This document shows, piece by piece, positions 9,349 to 10,890 of a DNA stretch of 10,890 nt. The notes under the pieces were generated by a model, which saw nothing but the letters and a program-made list of their open reading frames with translations, searched no databases and was not told the DNA's origin. Where the stretch lies: contig JAGAEH010000221.1 of NCBI GenBank assembly GCA_017613225.1, forward strand, positions 1 to 10,890, in the 5' to 3' direction. Made by a program: the position numbers and the translations under genes. The stretch comes from Lachnospiraceae bacterium (GTDB taxonomy: Bacteria > Bacillota > Clostridia > Lachnospirales > Lachnospiraceae). Position 1 is the stretch's first letter. Every line of letters begins with the position of its first letter.

Positions 9349-10890
9349 TTATTCCACCGTCACCGACTTGGCCAGGTTCTTGGGCTTGTCGATGTCGCAG
9401 CCGTTCTCCTTGGCCACATAGTAGGCCAGCAGCTGCAGGGGCAGCACCTCCAGAATGGCGGAGAACAGAGTCTCCGTCTTGGGCACATAAATGATCTCGT
9501 CCGCCTTTTTCACCACGTCCGTGTTGCCGCGGAAGGCCACCGCGATCACCTCCGCGCCCCGGGCCTTCACCTCCACGATGTTGTTCATCATCTTCTCCGT
9601 CAGTTTGTCGTTGCAGCAGGTGGCGATCACCTTCTGCCCCTCTTCGATCAGGGCGATGGTGCCGTGCTTCAATTCGCCGGCGGCGTAGCTCTCCGAATGG
9701 ATGTAGCTGATCTCCTTCATCTTCAGAGCGCCTTCCATGGCCACGGCGTAGTCCGTGTTGCGGCCGATGAAGAACAAATGCTTCGCGCTGTAGATCTTCT
9801 TGGCCAGCCGGGGCAGCTTGGAGTTGTTCATGTCGAAGGTCTGCTGCATCTGCTTGGGCAGGTTGGCGATCTCCCGGACCATCTTGGTGTAGGTCTTCTT
9901 GTCCACCAGCTCCAGCTTCCTGCCCATGTACAGGGCCAGCATGTACAGGGCCGCCAGCTGGGTAGTGAAGCCCTTTGTGGTGGCCACGGCGATCTCCGGG
10001 CCCGCATAGGTATATACCGTGTAGTCGCTGAGCTTGGCGATGGTGCTGCCCACCACGTTCACGATGGACACCGCCTTGGCGCCGCGGCTCATGCACTCCT
10101 TCATGGCGGCGATGGTGTCCGCCGTCTCGCCGGACTGAGAGATCACCAGCACCAGCGTGTGCTCGTCGATCAGCGGGTCGCGGTAGCGCAGCTCGCTGGC
10201 CAGCTCCACCTCCACCGGGATGTGGCAGAGCTTTTCAATGGCGTAGCGGCTGCAGAAGCCCGCGTGATAGGCGGAGCCGCAGGCGGTGATCACGATCTTG
10301 TTGATCTGCTTCAATTCTTCCGCGCTGATGTCAAAATCGTCAAAGAAGATCTCACCGCTGCGCAGGCGCGGGTCCGTGCAGTTCTTCACGGCACCGGGCT
10401 GCTCGTAGATCTCCTTCAGCATGAAATGCTCGTAGCCGCCCTTTTCCGAATCCTCCACGCTCCAGGTGATGTGGTTGATGGGCTTAACGATCTCCCGCCC
10501 CGCCACGTCGAAGACCTTGATCTCGTCCTTGGTGAGCATGGCGAATTCGCCGTTGTCCATGTAGATGATGTTCTTGGTGTTGGCCACCAGCGCCGTCACA
10601 TCGGAGGCGAAATAGTTCTCGCCCACGCCGATGCCTAAGATCAGCGGGCTGGATTCCCGCACCGCGTACATCACGCCGGGCTGATCGGTGCAGATGATGC
10701 CCAGGGCGTAGGAACCGGTCAGCCGGCCGGCGGTCTTCATCACGGCAGACTTCAAGTCGCCGTCATAGTACATCTCCAGCAGGTGCACGATGGTCTCCGT
10801 ATCCGTCTCGCTCTCAAACACGTAGCCTTTTTCCATCAGCTCCGTGCGCAGTTCCATGTAATTCTCCACGATACCGTTGTGGACGATGGC
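9349..10890 (-). CDS. glmS: Glutamine-fructose-6-phosphate aminotransferase (isomerizing), N terminus missing
   Basis: GlmS makes glucosamine-6-phosphate from fructose-6-phosphate and glutamine, the first step to UDP-GlcNAc for peptidoglycan. The frame stays open to the window edge: AIVHNGIVENYMEL, the conserved glutaminase-domain segment, begins at 10890. About 513 of some 605-610 residues are present. Visible are the rest of the glutaminase domain (SYALGII, then SSPLILGIG) and both sugar isomerase (SIS) domains: GSAYHAGF, the phosphate-binding SQSGETADT, ATTKGFTTQL, a second-domain FFIGRNTDYAVAMEGALKMK and ESYAAGELKHG. It ends in the diagnostic tail DKPKNLAKSVTVE. The catalytic Cys1 and any glmS ribozyme in the leader would lie beyond the right edge. 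It converges with the PfpI-like gene and shares its terminator. Sequence and motifs look fully functional. Confidence 0.97.
   Translation of the reverse strand, partial: AIVHNGIVENYMELRTELMEKGYVFESETDTETIVHLLEMYYDGDLKSAVMKTAGRLTGSYALGIICTDQPGVMYAVRESSPLILGIGVGENYFASDVTALVANTKNIIYMDNGEFAMLTKDEIKVFDVAGREIVKPINHITWSVEDSEKGGYEHFMLKEIYEQPGAVKNCTDPRLRSGEIFFDDFDISAEELKQINKIVITACGSAYHAGFCSRYAIEKLCHIPVEVELASELRYRDPLIDEHTLVLVISQSGETADTIAAMKECMSRGAKAVSIVNVVGSTIAKLSDYTVYTYAGPEIAVATTKGFTTQLAALYMLALYMGRKLELVDKKTYTKMVREIANLPKQMQQTFDMNNSKLPRLAKKIYSAKHLFFIGRNTDYAVAMEGALKMKEISYIHSESYAAGELKHGTIALIEEGQKVIATCCNDKLTEKMMNNIVEVKARGAEVIAVAFRGNTDVVKKADEIIYVPKTETLFSAILEVLPLQLLAYYVAKENGCDIDKPKNLAKSVTVE

Noticed and set aside
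9664..10638. Plus-strand open frame of 324 codons opposite glmS
   Set aside because: Antisense shadow of a highly conserved gene, with composition typical of reverse reading and no ribosome site.
10870..10890. glmS ribozyme
   Set aside because: The window ends inside the glutaminase-domain coding region; the leader that could hold a ribozyme is outside.

Overview
The window looks like chromosomal DNA of a GC-rich Bacillota, most likely class Clostridia (Lachnospiraceae or a relative). The reasons are AGGAGG-type ribosome binding sites 6-8 bases before most starts, sigma-A-like promoters with 17-base spacers, a VanR/VanS-type two-component pair, a DUF4298 protein, a SagB-type nitroreductase and a macrodomain/VWA gene pair. 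This placement is inference from gene content; no taxonomic marker such as 16S rRNA is present. Genes are mixed on both strands, with short gaps and intrinsic hairpins where transcription units converge. No insertion sequence, phage gene or CRISPR array is visible.

Left part (1-2911): the 3' end of a CapA-like metallophosphatase gene, then a tRNA-Arg(ACG) with its own promoter and terminator. Facing it on the minus strand is a response regulator/histidine kinase operon closely resembling VanR/VanS but with no vanH, vanA or vanX genes beside it. A perfect 2 x 11-bp tandem repeat centred about 61 bases upstream of its predicted transcription start is a good candidate for the autoregulatory binding site of the OmpR-type regulator. 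Upstream is a small DUF4298 gene.

Middle part (2912-6178): a stand-alone HutD/Ves-like cupin gene on the plus strand. Convergent with it is a minus-strand pair: an exported C39-like cysteine peptidase with a peptidoglycan-binding domain and a 9 x 9-residue repeat tail, followed 19 bases later by a SagB-type nitroreductase.

Right part (6179-10890): a divergent promoter region with a shared inverted repeat leads into a macrodomain protein fused to a C-terminal helical domain. It is followed by a VWA-domain protein whose ribosome binding site lies inside a perfect 10-bp inverted repeat. This macro/VWA module, with its apparent translational switch, is the most interesting part of the window. 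Then come an unrecognised 124-residue protein on the minus strand, a PfpI/DJ-1 family protein on the plus strand, a strong bidirectional terminator, and the 3' five-sixths of glmS on the minus strand, running off the window edge.
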